Positions 1 through 8,416 of a DNA stretch of 64,000 bases are shown in pieces. Source of the stretch: an uncultured Bacteroidales bacterium. Its GTDB lineage: Bacteria > Bacteroidota > Bacteroidia > Bacteroidales > UBA932. Position numbers and translations under genes: made by a program. Position 1 is the first letter of the stretch. Each line of letters starts with the position of its first letter. The stretch lies in contig CAMFBM010000004.1 of NCBI GenBank assembly GCA_945948555.1, positions 41,239-105,238 on the forward strand, written 5' to 3'. The notes under the pieces were generated by a model. That model was not told where the DNA came from, searched no databases, and saw nothing but the letters and a program-made list of their open reading frames with translations.

Positions 1-535
1 AAAGAAGAATCTCCGTCTTCTCAAAGTGGATATGGAAACTGAGGCAGGGGAGCAGATGCAGTACGTCAGCGTCAACGGCGGTCTTCTCGTCCAGAAGCAG
101 GACATTGAGACAAAAACAGTTACCCCGGATATGTGCGTAACTGCCGCCAAACCTTCCGAGACGCAGGTGGAGGATATGAATTTCGGATGGAGAATAGTGA
201 AACACGTCAAGTCAAACGCAATCGTGGTTGTCGGTGACGGTCACACCTTCGGGGTAGGCGCAGGTCAGATGAACCGTGTAGGCTCTGCGCGCATTGCCCT
301 TGAGCAGGCTAAGGAAGCCCTTGCAGCTGAGGGAAAAGACATCCTTTCGGCCGGTCTCACCCTGGCTTCCGACGGGTTCTTCCCGTTCGATGACTCAGTG
401 GAGCTTGCTGCCCAGTACGGCATCAAGGCCATCGTCCAGCCGGGCGGAAGCGTACGCGACGAGGATTCCATCAAAAAGGCCGATGAGTGCGGCATAACGA
501 TGCTCTTCACCGGAATGCGCCACTTCAAACACTAA
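1..535 (+). CDS. purH: Bifunctional AICAR transformylase / IMP cyclohydrolase, C-terminal part
   Basis: PurH makes the last two steps of IMP synthesis: formylation of AICAR and ring closure. Only the C-terminal ~178 residues are present; the reading frame is open to the left window edge (frame begins at base 2), so the 5' end lies outside. The visible part belongs to the AICAR transformylase domain: a VTAAKPSE segment, then FGWRIVKHVKSNA, a GAGQMNRV stretch, LASDGFFPFDD and the terminal QPGGSVRDEDSI motif, all typical of the formyltransferase active site. The stop (TAA) is 11 bases from the end of the convergent lipid kinase gene. Identification is firm; nothing can be said about the start or promoter. 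Confidence 0.95.
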   Translation, partial: KKNLRLLKVDMETEAGEQMQYVSVNGGLLVQKQDIETKTVTPDMCVTAAKPSETQVEDMNFGWRIVKHVKSNAIVVVGDGHTFGVGAGQMNRVGSARIALEQAKEALAAEGKDILSAGLTLASDGFFPFDDSVELAAQYGIKAIVQPGGSVRDEDSIKKADECGITMLFTGMRHFKH

Positions 536-546
536 GAGGCTGAGTT

Positions 547-1395
547 TCATCGTGAAGGAACGATGACCTTCAAGGCTGCAGGCCGGATGCTGATGTCCAG
601 TGTCCGGCCTGTTTCGAACCAGTCCCCATCGAAATGGGCGACTCCGGGAGATTCCCTCTCAATGATTATGTGCTTTCCCTTGTAGCAATGCACTCTGTGG
701 TTTGTGTCACAATGTCCTGCCATAAGCCTTGTTGCCAAATCCGGCAGCTCAATGCTGTGGAACATATCCAGGACAGTGACGTCAAGGATTCCGTCGTGAC
801 AACTCGCGTGTGGAGTCACCTTCGCATTGTTCCCCCACTGATTTGAATTTCCGACAGTTACAAGCACAGCCTTCTGCTCCCATTGCTTCCCGTCGATTGA
901 AATCGAGAAAGTCTGGGGCTTGAAGCCGTGCCACAACTGCAGGGACTGTTCAATATATGTCATCAGCCCTCTTTTCCCGGCCTCGGCGAATTTCTTGCTT
1001 ACATCTGCGTCAAATCCGACTCCACACACTGAGAAAAACGCCTTCCCGTTGATGAATCCTGCATCCAGAGGCTTTACAATGCCGTTGTTGATTGTTTCCA
1101 GGGCTTTGGAAATATGATGACTGATGCCCAGGCATCGCGCCAGCCCGTCTCCGCTGCCACAGGGAAGTATTCCGAGAATCTTGTCCGTACCGAGCAGCCC
1201 CCTTGCTACCTCATTGACAGTCCCGTCCCCACCGACCGCCACGACTATCTCCTGAGTGGCAGCCCGTGCGAGTTCCTCTGCCTGCCCGGCATATTCCGTA
1301 ACCACATAACTGTGTTGCGTGCCTTCAAGCGCTGCAATTATTTTCCCCTTGCGCCCCTTGCCTGAAATGGGGTTTATGATAAAAAGTGCTTTCAT
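547..1395 (-). CDS. Diacylglycerol/lipid kinase family protein (YegS/BmrU type)
   Basis: Cytosolic or membrane-associated ATP-dependent lipid kinase of the DAGK catalytic family. The 282-residue length is typical. The nucleotide-binding motif GGDGTVNEV sits near residues 55-63, preceded by FIINPISGKG at the N-terminus; the second motif usually reads PxGTxND but here is LPCGSGDGLAR (about 77-87). Substrate (diacylglycerol, sphingosine or another lipid) cannot be read from sequence. The start codon overlaps the 3' end of the upstream phosphoethanolamine transferase gene by four bases, so the two are co-transcribed with aroE. A role in lipid or lipid A recycling beside an EptA-like enzyme is an inference from context. 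Confidence 0.88.
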   Translation of the reverse strand: MKALFIINPISGKGRKGKIIAALEGTQHSYVVTEYAGQAEELARAATQEIVVAVGGDGTVNEVARGLLGTDKILGILPCGSGDGLARCLGISHHISKALETINNGIVKPLDAGFINGKAFFSVCGVGFDADVSKKFAEAGKRGLMTYIEQSLQLWHGFKPQTFSISIDGKQWEQKAVLVTVGNSNQWGNNAKVTPHASCHDGILDVTVLDMFHSIELPDLATRLMAGHCDTNHRVHCYKGKHIIIERESPGVAHFDGDWFETGRTLDISIRPAALKVIVPSR

Positions 1396-2945
1396 TCAAA
1401 AATATTCATATTTTCGTCATATATGTCGCTTCTCGCACCGAGAAAATCCATAACGCTGTGAAAGACATTGAATTGTCCTGCCTCCTTGATTTCCTTCACC
1501 CTGGCTGCCCCTTCTGACATCCAGACGATGAATGGAATCTCGTACTGCTCCTTCGGAGCCATTGACATTGAAACTCCGTGCATATATATACCATTCTCTC
1601 CGAGTGACTCACCGTGGTCGGATACATATATCATACACCTTCTCCAGTCTTCCGGCAAGGATTGAAGTTCCCCGATGACTGAATGCAGCAGGAAATCGGT
1701 ATACAGGATGGTATTGTCGTAGGCGTTGACAAGTTCTCCGAGATCCGCCTTGGACAGTTCCGCAGTCGTGCAGACAGGGGTGAACCTGCGGAATTCCTCC
1801 GGATAGAGGTTGTCATATACCGGCCCGTGACTCGTGCTGGTGTGGAGGACCACGAGAATCTTCTGTTTGTCCGATGCCTTTATTTCTTCCGCAAGCCCTT
1901 CATGCAGAATTCCGTCATATCGCTCATCCGCTTCCGGATACCTTTGTTTCAAATCACTGACTTTGAGATATTTGTCTATATGGACAGGAGGCTCGCCCCA
2001 GTTGCTGGTTCTCCAGATGACCTCTGCTCCTGAACGGTAGAGATAATTCGGAAGAATCTCCATAGGGTCGTCAGTCGGTGTGTGCGACAGGATGGCTTTC
2101 ACACCCAGAATGGTGTAGGTTCCTGCCGAGGTTGCGGCAAGAGTTGTGACATTGTCCTGTTTCAGCAGAGGGTTGGTTTCCCTTTCGTAACCGTAGAGTG
2201 AAAAATGATCCCGTCTTGCGGATTCACCTATTACAAGGATGCAGACATCCTTGCTGCCTGTGGTGAAAACTGCATCCGGGAGCAGAATCTCCGGCCGGTT
2301 CATTCTGCGGACGGCACTGTGGTAACGGAATGAATTCACCGTGTAGGACCAGGGGAGGACCAGGCTGCCCAGAGGTCCCTGATTCCTGTTGATGAAGGTC
2401 CAGTTCGGAATGTTTGCGGCAATTACGGCCAATGTCAGTGCAAGGGTTCCGCCGATGTTCGCTCCCATCCGCTTTACGGAACCATAGTTCACTTTTCTTG
2501 CAATGACATAGATGGATGGCAGAATTCCAAGCAGCAGAACGTACATTACCCAGCCGAGGCTGAAGAATCCGGAGGCTTCCGACCATTGGGTGTTGAAGAC
2601 ATTGCCCATCATCGAGTCATCGATTGAAACATCGAAGGTGTTGATGAAATACAAGGCGATGGAATTGAATATGAATGAAAGTGCTACGATACATTTCCCG
2701 ACCGTGCGCCCGAGCCACAGAATCAGATAATATACGAAATAGTTCAGTGCCAACATAATGACAACGAGGCTTGATATAATCACAACCGCCTCGAACCCCC
2801 CGTTGAGGTCATTGGCTGCAAACCGGAAGGCTGGAATATTGTAGGCAATCAGGGTGAATGCGCTTAGAATTGCACAGAAAACTGTCAGACTGGCTTTCTC
2901 TTTAAAATATTTTTTCATAGTGTGCTGGATAGTAAATTTTTTCAT
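1392..2945 (-). CDS. EptA-like phosphoethanolamine transferase (membrane alkaline-phosphatase-fold enzyme)
   Basis: Inner-membrane enzyme of the YhjW/YjdB/EptA sulfatase-like superfamily that moves phosphoethanolamine from phosphatidylethanolamine to lipid A or another glycan. The first ~185 residues hold about five membrane helices; the periplasmic domain follows. Catalytic-site signatures are GESARRDH near residues 240-247, the TSAGTYT segment carrying the probable threonine nucleophile (about 273-279), and VSDHGESLGENG with the following HG near 440-460. A second in-frame ATG nine codons in (MKKYFKE) is an alternative start; the longer one is kept because it gives an ATGA overlap with aroE. 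The acceptor is not determinable; lipid A 1- or 4'-phosphate is the usual target and would alter polymyxin sensitivity. Confidence 0.88.
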   Translation of the reverse strand: MKKFTIQHTMKKYFKEKASLTVFCAILSAFTLIAYNIPAFRFAANDLNGGFEAVVIISSLVVIMLALNYFVYYLILWLGRTVGKCIVALSFIFNSIALYFINTFDVSIDDSMMGNVFNTQWSEASGFFSLGWVMYVLLLGILPSIYVIARKVNYGSVKRMGANIGGTLALTLAVIAANIPNWTFINRNQGPLGSLVLPWSYTVNSFRYHSAVRRMNRPEILLPDAVFTTGSKDVCILVIGESARRDHFSLYGYERETNPLLKQDNVTTLAATSAGTYTILGVKAILSHTPTDDPMEILPNYLYRSGAEVIWRTSNWGEPPVHIDKYLKVSDLKQRYPEADERYDGILHEGLAEEIKASDKQKILVVLHTSTSHGPVYDNLYPEEFRRFTPVCTTAELSKADLGELVNAYDNTILYTDFLLHSVIGELQSLPEDWRRCMIYVSDHGESLGENGIYMHGVSMSMAPKEQYEIPFIVWMSEGAARVKEIKEAGQFNVFHSVMDFLGARSDIYDENMNIFE

Positions 2946-3808
2946 TTGAGAATGGCTGCCATCAGTTCGAGTGAAGGTTTCTCCCCGGTGAAAAGGTCAT
3001 AGCCTGCATAGGCCTGGTAGAGCAGCCAGGACTGGCCGTGAACATATGTACATCCGGGAATGTCGTCCAGAATGTCTTTCAGGACAGGGTCGCGGTAATT
3101 GGCCTCGATGAGAATCTTCCTGTCACCGCTACTGAAGCAGTCTTTCAGAAGGTCTTCCTGCCCGGTTGGAACAGGGAGGGTGTAAACCGTGATGTCATTC
3201 TCCCTGACGGCTTCGGCGAACCGGCTGACAGGCAGGATCTTGATGCTGTCCCTTCCGAGTGAAGAGGCCAGTTCTTCCGCCTTTCCAGCAGTTCTGTTCA
3301 TCAGGGTTGTCTCCAGTCCCATATCCACTACTGCTGCCGCCGCCGCTTTTCCTGCTCCACCGCAGCCCACGACAAGGGCTTTGCGGAGCCTTCCTCCCAA
3401 TGCCTTCTGCATTTGTTCGGGAGAAGGTCTGGCAGGAAGCTCTGAAAATCCTCCCGGCACGGACTCCCCAAAGACAGACCTGGCAGCGGACAGAACGGTG
3501 AGGACCACTCCGTAATAGTCAGTGTTATACCCCTTTATGCCCTCGTCAGTCTTCAGAAGGAGATTGGTTGCCCCGACCCTTTCGCATTCCCGGCTTCTGA
3601 TGTCGGTCATCCTGTAGGCATCCCCTTTGAACGGTGCCGTCACATTGATTCCTGCATATTCTTTAAGGAATCTCCTGTACGAATCCTCAAAAATAGCCCC
3701 TTCTATCAGATCATAGGCATATTTGCCCCTATAGGCAGCCCTGAAAAGAGCCGGACTTTGCGAATGTGCGATGGGATGGCCTATGAGGCCGAATTTTTTC
3801 TCTGACAT
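2942..3808 (-). CDS. aroE: Shikimate dehydrogenase
   Basis: NADPH-dependent reduction of 3-dehydroshikimate to shikimate in aromatic amino-acid synthesis. Substrate-binding motifs are visible: HSQSPALF (15-22), NVTAPFK with the catalytic lysine near 61, and YNTDYYG with the catalytic aspartate near 97. The Rossmann motif VGCGGAGKAAAA follows, then a basic NRTAGKAEEL segment typical for NADP. There is an extra Pro/Ser-rich stretch of about 30 residues between the two domains that most AroE proteins lack. At 288 residues it is slightly longer than E. coli AroE for that reason. First gene of a three-gene minus-strand unit (aroE, EptA-like, lipid kinase) with ATGA overlaps. Confidence 0.95.
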   Translation of the reverse strand: MSEKKFGLIGHPIAHSQSPALFRAAYRGKYAYDLIEGAIFEDSYRRFLKEYAGINVTAPFKGDAYRMTDIRSRECERVGATNLLLKTDEGIKGYNTDYYGVVLTVLSAARSVFGESVPGGFSELPARPSPEQMQKALGGRLRKALVVGCGGAGKAAAAAVVDMGLETTLMNRTAGKAEELASSLGRDSIKILPVSRFAEAVRENDITVYTLPVPTGQEDLLKDCFSSGDRKILIEANYRDPVLKDILDDIPGCTYVHGQSWLLYQAYAGYDLFTGEKPSLELMAAILK

Positions 3809-3897
3809 ATTTACTGGTGTTAATCTTCAACCTGAAATTATCAAATGTGAATATTCCTAAATTCTCCCCGGTCCGACTGCCGTCGGCTGCTTGCTGC

Positions 3898-3914
3898 AAA
3901 AAGTCCGCTGGACT
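3898..3914 (-). terminator. Rho-independent terminator of the SpoU methyltransferase gene
   Basis: On the minus strand AGTCC-AGC-GGACT is followed directly by a run of T, a compact intrinsic terminator lying nine bases past the stop of the methyltransferase gene. A second small hairpin (CCGAC/GTCGG, 3872-3885) follows. It separates that gene from aroE. Confidence 0.65.
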
Positions 3915-3922
3915 GTTTTGCC

Positions 3923-4729
3923 TTACGCTCGCGATCTCTGACGCACGGCCTCGAATAGAAGTATGGCGGCGCTGACCGAGACATTCAGCGAGTCCGCCTG
4001 CCCGAGCATAGGGATTCTGATGTGGGCGTCTGCGGCTTTTCTCCAGATGTCGCTCAGGCCGGTAGCCTCCGTGCCCATCACGATTGCGGTCCCTCCTTTC
4101 ATATCCGTGTCATAGTAAAGGCTTGAATCCTGAAGCTGGGCCGTGTAGATTTTTATTCCGTTGTCTTTCAGCCATTTGATGGCGTCTTCGGAAGTCGTTG
4201 CTACAACCTGGCGGGAGAAGATGGTACCTGTGCTGGAGCGGATGAGATTCGGATTGAAGAGGTCGGTGAGCGGGTCACAGACTATGACTGCATCGGCTCC
4301 GGCCGCATCGGCACTCCTGAGCACGGCCCCGAGGTTTCCCGGTTTCTCCACCGACTCCAGCACCACCACCAGAGGTCTTTCCCCGACTTTCAGGTCTTCA
4401 AGGTGCATCTCTTTCCAGACAACCTCAGCAATAATCCCTTCCGTACCTCCCCTGTAGGCAATCTTCTCGTAAAGGAAAGCCGGCACCTCAATCATCAGGC
4501 AACTGTCCCCGATTTTGCAGGAGATTTCCTCCAGCACATCCTCTCCGAGAATCTGAGGGCAGACAAAAAGGGTCTTCATCCGGAATCCCGCAGCAAGGCA
4601 TCTCTCTACCTCCCGTCTGCCTTCCACGACAAACAGTCCCTCCTTTCTGCGAGTTCGCGATTTCTCCTGAAGTGCGGCCAACGCCTTGATTTTCGGGTTC
4701 TGAGCGGAAGTTATTGTCTCTCTGTTCAT
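3923..4729 (-). CDS. TrmH/SpoU-family RNA 2'-O-methyltransferase
   Basis: SPOUT-class methyltransferase that 2'-O-methylates ribose in rRNA or tRNA using SAM. The N-terminal 80 residues are the SpoU substrate-binding domain (basic start TSAQNPKIKALAAL, then EGLFVVEGRREVE). The knotted catalytic domain shows all three motifs: EKPGNLGAVLRSADAAGAD with the catalytic Asn and Arg, VMGTEATGLS, and IPMLGQADSLNVSVSAAI near the C-terminus. Length 268 is typical for the RlmB/TsnR-like branch; the exact target nucleotide is unknown. It has its own -7 promoter element 24 bases upstream and its own terminator, so it is probably monocistronic. Confidence 0.9.
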   Translation of the reverse strand: MNRETITSAQNPKIKALAALQEKSRTRRKEGLFVVEGRREVERCLAAGFRMKTLFVCPQILGEDVLEEISCKIGDSCLMIEVPAFLYEKIAYRGGTEGIIAEVVWKEMHLEDLKVGERPLVVVLESVEKPGNLGAVLRSADAAGADAVIVCDPLTDLFNPNLIRSSTGTIFSRQVVATTSEDAIKWLKDNGIKIYTAQLQDSSLYYDTDMKGGTAIVMGTEATGLSDIWRKAADAHIRIPMLGQADSLNVSVSAAILLFEAVRQRSRA

Positions 4730-4752
4730 AATTTACGAAATATTCAATCCTG

Positions 4753-4760
4753 CAAATATA
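4753..4760 (-). promoter_or_regulatory. Promoter -7 element of the SpoU methyltransferase gene
   Basis: TATATTTG on the minus strand matches the Bacteroidota sigma-ABfr -7 consensus TAnnTTTG; transcription should begin near 4746, about 17 bases before the ATG at 4729. Confidence 0.6.
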
Positions 4761-4765
4761 CGAAA

Positions 4766-4797
4766 GAAACCGACTGAAATCAATTCCAGCCGGTTTC
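4766..4797 (-). terminator. Candidate terminator after the outer-membrane protein gene
   Basis: Eleven-base arms GAAACCGACTG and CAGCCGGTTTC (one mismatch) with a ten-base loop; on the minus strand the stem is followed by TTTCGTATATTTG. It lies about 80 bases past the stop of the outer-membrane protein gene and abuts the next promoter. A short perfect palindrome (4824-4840, ATGTGCCTTAGGCACAT) lies in between. Confidence 0.5.
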
Positions 4798-4877
4798 CGA
4801 TGATTTTGTTATCATTCATCTCTATGTGCCTTAGGCACATTTCAGTTATGTGGGGATGAACCCCGGGCAGAAGTTTC

Positions 4878-5483
4878 TTAGAAAAGGTAGCGAACACCGA
4901 TGGTAACTGCTCCGAGACCCTTGCCCCAGAAGCCTACGCCTACGTGATTTGTTGTAGAGGCTGCCCTTGCACCTGCCGCCCTTGCACCTGCTGATGGAGC
5001 ATAGTGGATTATAGGAGCGGAGCCCCAACCCCAGTCTCCATCGCCGCTGGTTTCAATGTCGCTGTAAGTGTAAGTATAAATTCCTATGAGAGGACGCCAG
5101 TCAACTGACAGCTGGAGAGGGAACCAGAAATCGTATGACACTCCGATGTGTCCGGCTGCTCCGGCCACAAGTCCGCTGAAAGTCCAGAGGTAACCGATAC
5201 CGGCACCTACACCCATTTCCCAGTCCCATTTTCCCTTATTGTCCCAAGGAATCTTCGTGTTGAACGGGTTGATCCAGTCGTATGTTCCCTGCGCTGCGAT
5301 GCCACAGAATGCGGGAAGGGAGACGTTGAGGTCAAGCATGTTCTTCTGCCCGAGAGTGTGCTGATAGGAAACGTCAACTCCATAGCCGACGTTCACGCCA
5401 ATAGCCCTTGGCTGGGCAAAAGCTGACAATGACATTGCAAAGGCAATGATGAGTGTTAAGATAAATGTTTTTTTCATATACAT
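4878..5483 (-). CDS. Small outer-membrane beta-barrel protein, function unknown
   Basis: I do not recognise a named family. The N-terminus is a clear signal peptide (KKTFILTLIIAFAMSLSAFAQ) and the mature part alternates hydrophobic and polar residues with many Gly, Trp and Tyr, ending in a C-terminal aromatic (GVRYLF), as expected for an outer-membrane barrel of about eight strands. It resembles the porin-family/OmpA-like barrels common in Bacteroidales. Residues near 160-175 contain AGARA repeated twice, from a 15-bp tandem duplication, and probably form an extracellular loop. The start could also be the ATG two codons later (5477). No clear promoter element was seen upstream. Confidence 0.7.
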   Translation of the reverse strand: MYMKKTFILTLIIAFAMSLSAFAQPRAIGVNVGYGVDVSYQHTLGQKNMLDLNVSLPAFCGIAAQGTYDWINPFNTKIPWDNKGKWDWEMGVGAGIGYLWTFSGLVAGAAGHIGVSYDFWFPLQLSVDWRPLIGIYTYTYSDIETSGDGDWGWGSAPIIHYAPSAGARAAGARAASTTNHVGVGFWGKGLGAVTIGVRYLF

Positions 5484-5627
5484 AAGTTTATAATGTTGCC
5501 GGACATATTAGCTCGTTGTCAAAAACGAATGCGAATATGCTCAATAAATCCATATATGCTGTTGCATATTGGATATTTCTCTTGTTTCAAAATCGTAATT
5601 GTGCTTTTCAGAATGATTTGGAGAGCC

Positions 5628-6773
5628 TCAGGAAATGTTTTCTGAATCGGAGCCCCACAATGCCGGAGATGTACCGGTGATGGCGGTGAAATTCCTCCAT
5701 GCGGTTATCCTGGAGCGGTAGCCTGCCTGAAAGAAAATGTCCTGAAGATTTCTTTTCCTTCCGGTTTCAATCTCACGGCAGACATACTCAACCCTTTTGT
5801 GGTTGATCAAGTCCGAATAAGATGCATATCCCATCGATTTGATTGCTTTCTGAAGGTAGTTGGCATTGGTCCCGAGAATATGACAGAGCATTTCCCTGGT
5901 CAGATTAGGATTCTGCCACACATTCGGATTGTCCATTGCTTTCTGCAGGTTCTCCTTCAGGATTTCCTCAGTGTTCTTCATTCCTCCTGTGTCCTGGCTC
6001 TTCTTTCCTGAAGTCTGGCTCTCCTTTCCGGTGGCGGGTGTCTCCCCCGGGGAATCCTGTCCGTCCGTGTCGGGGGACACCGCCGTTGGAATCTTCGGCA
6101 CCCGGAATCTGACTCTGATTTCCATCAGCAGGATTATTGCGGTGAGTATGAAATAGAGCAGCAAATGGAGATATATCGTCCAGCGAATCTGGAAAAGCCT
6201 GCTGCAGGAGAAGGTCACTGTCATCAGCATTGTGATGCTCACGATGGCCCTCAGCCATTTTATCGGAGCACTGCTCTTCTTCCAGTTGTAGTGCATCTGT
6301 ATCACCCAAAGGCCGTAGGGGATGAAGAGCAGTGAAAGGACCAGCCTCAGGAAGACTTCGCTCTTGTCGATATTCCGAAAAATCTCTTCGGTGGAGTAGA
6401 GATGATGAGTCCCTGTCCAGTTCACGACGGCATACATCCCCGCAAACGTCAGATACGGCGTCAGAATTCGCAGGCATCGCTTGACATTCAGCCAGTTGGG
6501 CCTCATTATCTCAATAGGGTAGAGCATCAGGAAAAAGAAAATCGTGAAGCCGACGAAAATGGAACTCGGCTTCAGCAGAGGTCTTTCGCCTGCGTCGGAC
6601 ACTCCATTCCCGGCAAGAAGGATCGTCAGGATTGCACCGATTGCACTGAAAATGAAGAAAATGGCCAGGATGCTCCTGGAACGGTCGTTGTGGCTGCGGC
6701 GATTCAGGAACATAAAAAAGCCTGCAGCCATCTCCACGATGGCAAGCAGGCATAGAATAATCACTTTAGCCAT
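5628..6773 (-). CDS. Membrane-bound AraC-type transcriptional regulator
   Basis: The protein begins with about 220 residues of hydrophobic segments (roughly six or seven membrane helices, starting KVIILCLLAIVEMAAGFF), then a charged Ser/Thr/Gly-rich linker with SQTSGKKSQ, and ends with an AraC/XylS helix-turn-helix pair (REMLCHILGTNANYLQKAI and NLQDIFFQAGYRSRITAWRNF). It is therefore probably a one-component sensor anchored in the inner membrane that binds DNA directly. The signal sensed and targets are unknown. It starts seven bases after the lysS stop on the same strand, so it is probably transcribed with lysS. Similar architectures are widespread in Bacteroidales but poorly characterised. 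Confidence 0.8.
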   Translation of the reverse strand: MAKVIILCLLAIVEMAAGFFMFLNRRSHNDRSRSILAIFFIFSAIGAILTILLAGNGVSDAGERPLLKPSSIFVGFTIFFFLMLYPIEIMRPNWLNVKRCLRILTPYLTFAGMYAVVNWTGTHHLYSTEEIFRNIDKSEVFLRLVLSLLFIPYGLWVIQMHYNWKKSSAPIKWLRAIVSITMLMTVTFSCSRLFQIRWTIYLHLLLYFILTAIILLMEIRVRFRVPKIPTAVSPDTDGQDSPGETPATGKESQTSGKKSQDTGGMKNTEEILKENLQKAMDNPNVWQNPNLTREMLCHILGTNANYLQKAIKSMGYASYSDLINHKRVEYVCREIETGRKRNLQDIFFQAGYRSRITAWRNFTAITGTSPALWGSDSENIS

Positions 6774-6780
6774 CAGTGTG

Positions 6781-8295
6781 TCATACGTTCTTTGGCCTCA
6801 TCTGAGGGAAAAACAACACATCCTGGATGGTAGGGGAATTGGTCATAAACATTGTCAGACGGTCAATTCCCATTCCGAGACCTGATGTCGGAGGCATTCC
6901 GTACTCAAGGGCGCGGACAAAGTCCATATCGATGAACATTGCCTCGTCGTCTCCCTTGTCCTTCAGGCGCAACTGGTCCTGGAACCTCTCGTACTGGTCA
7001 ATCGGGTCGTTCAGCTCGCTGTAGGCATTGGCAAGTTCCTTTCCGCAGACAAAGAGTTCAAATCTTTCGGTCAGGTCAGGATTGTTGCGGTGACGCTTGG
7101 TCAGAGGGGACATCTCGACAGGGTAATCGGTGATGAATGTCGGCTGGACGAGTTTGTCCTCGCAGTATTCCCCGAAAATGGCGTCAATCAGCTTGCCCTT
7201 TCCGAATGAAGGGTCAGTCTCCACATGGAGGTCCCTGCAGACCTGGCGGAGCTGCTCCTCGTCCATTCCGGTGACATCGACTCCTGCATATTCCTTTATG
7301 GCCTCAAGCATAGGAAGCCTTCTGAAAGGCGGCTTGAAGTCCACGATGTTCTCTCCGATCTGAACTTCGGTCTTTGAATGAAGCCTGAGTGCAATCTTCT
7401 CGAGCATCTTCTCCACGAACTCCATCATCCAGATGTAGTCCTTGTAGGCCACGTAGATTTCCATACATGTGAACTCCGGATTGTGGGTCTTGTCCATACC
7501 CTCGTTGCGGAAATCCTTTGCAAACTCATATACTCCGGAATAGCCTCCGACAATCAGTCTCTTGAGGTAGAGCTCGTTGGCGATTCTCAGGTAGAGAGGA
7601 ATGTCGAGGGCATTGTGATGCGTGATGAACGGCCTTGCAGATGCTCCTCCCGGAATTGACTGGAGAATCGGAGTCTCGACCTCAAGGCAGCCCGCCTCGT
7701 TGAAGTATTCCCTCATTGTGGCGATGATCTGGCTTCTCTTGATGAAGGTCTCGCGCACCTGAGGGTTCACAATCAGGTCAACATATCTCTGTCTGTATTT
7801 CAGTTCCGGATCCGAGAAAGCATCGAAAACCTCCCCGTCCTTTTCCTTCACAATAGGAAGCACGCGGAGCGATTTGCTCAGAAGGGTGAGTTCCTTTGCG
7901 TGGATTGAAAGCTGGCCTGTCTTTGTGATGAAGGCGAAGCCCTTGATTCCGATGATGTCGCCGATGTCGAGCAGTTTTTTCCAGACGGTGTTGTACATCG
8001 TCTTGTCCTCACCCGGACAGATTTCGTCGCGGTTCACGTAAATCTGAATCCTTCCGGTCTCGTCCTGAATCTCTCCGAATGAAGCGGCACCCATAATCCT
8101 CCTCGACATCACTCTGCCGGCAATCACCACTTCCTGGAAGTTGCCTTTTTCGGGATCATATCCTTCTTTTATCTCCTTTGTGGTCGCATTGACCGGATAA
8201 AGTGCTGCCGGATAGGGGTCTATGCCCAGTTCCCTAAGCTTTGCAAGGGATTCTCTCCTGATTTGTTCCTGTTCGTTGAGGTCGTTGATGCTCAT
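6781..8295 (-). CDS. lysS: Lysyl-tRNA synthetase, class II
   Basis: Charges tRNA-Lys with lysine. An N-terminal OB-fold anticodon-binding domain (about 50-160) precedes the class II catalytic core: motif 2 is [20 protein letters not shown] and motif 3 is [12 protein letters not shown] near the C-terminus, which ends with [11 protein letters not shown], a typical class II LysS ending. The open frame extends 20 codons upstream, but a TATCTTTG promoter element (8323-8330) lies inside that extension, so the ATG at 8295 ([10 protein letters not shown]) is chosen, giving 504 residues, close to E. coli LysS. The AraC-type regulator follows after seven bases. Confidence 0.96.
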   Translation of the reverse strand: MSINDLNEQEQIRRESLAKLRELGIDPYPAALYPVNATTKEIKEGYDPEKGNFQEVVIAGRVMSRRIMGAASFGEIQDETGRIQIYVNRDEICPGEDKTMYNTVWKKLLDIGDIIGIKGFAFITKTGQLSIHAKELTLLSKSLRVLPIVKEKDGEVFDAFSDPELKYRQRYVDLIVNPQVRETFIKRSQIIATMREYFNEAGCLEVETPILQSIPGGASARPFITHHNALDIPLYLRIANELYLKRLIVGGYSGVYEFAKDFRNEGMDKTHNPEFTCMEIYVAYKDYIWMMEFVEKMLEKIALRLHSKTEVQIGENIVDFKPPFRRLPMLEAIKEYAGVDVTGMDEEQLRQVCRDLHVETDPSFGKGKLIDAIFGEYCEDKLVQPTFITDYPVEMSPLTKRHRNNPDLTERFELFVCGKELANAYSELNDPIDQYERFQDQLRLKDKGDDEAMFIDMDFVRALEYGMPPTSGLGMGIDRLTMFMTNSPTIQDVLFFPQMRPKNV

Positions 8296-8322
8296 ATTGT
8301 CAATATCTTGATATTTGGTCTG

Positions 8323-8330
8323 CAAAGATA
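8323..8330 (-). promoter_or_regulatory. Promoter -7 element of lysS
   Basis: TATCTTTG on the minus strand, with TTGG about 21 bases upstream as a -33 element. It decides the lysS start by excluding the longer frame. Confidence 0.65.
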
Positions 8331-8390
8331 GGCAAAAATCTGATACTAAAGCCAAGGAAAAAATATTTCGTAATTACGGACAAAAAACCG

Positions 8391-8398
8391 TATCTTTG
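8391..8398 (+). promoter_or_regulatory. Promoter -7 element of recJ
   Basis: TATCTTTG on the plus strand 18 bases before the recJ ATG, divergent from the lysS promoter. Confidence 0.6.
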
Positions 8399-8416
8399 TG
8401 AGTTGTTCTTTTATCT

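Noticed and set aside
547..566. Inverted repeat TCATCGT/ACGATGA between purH and the lipid kinase gene
   Set aside because: Weak stem, no T tract on either strand and overlaps the kinase coding end; not convincing as a terminator.
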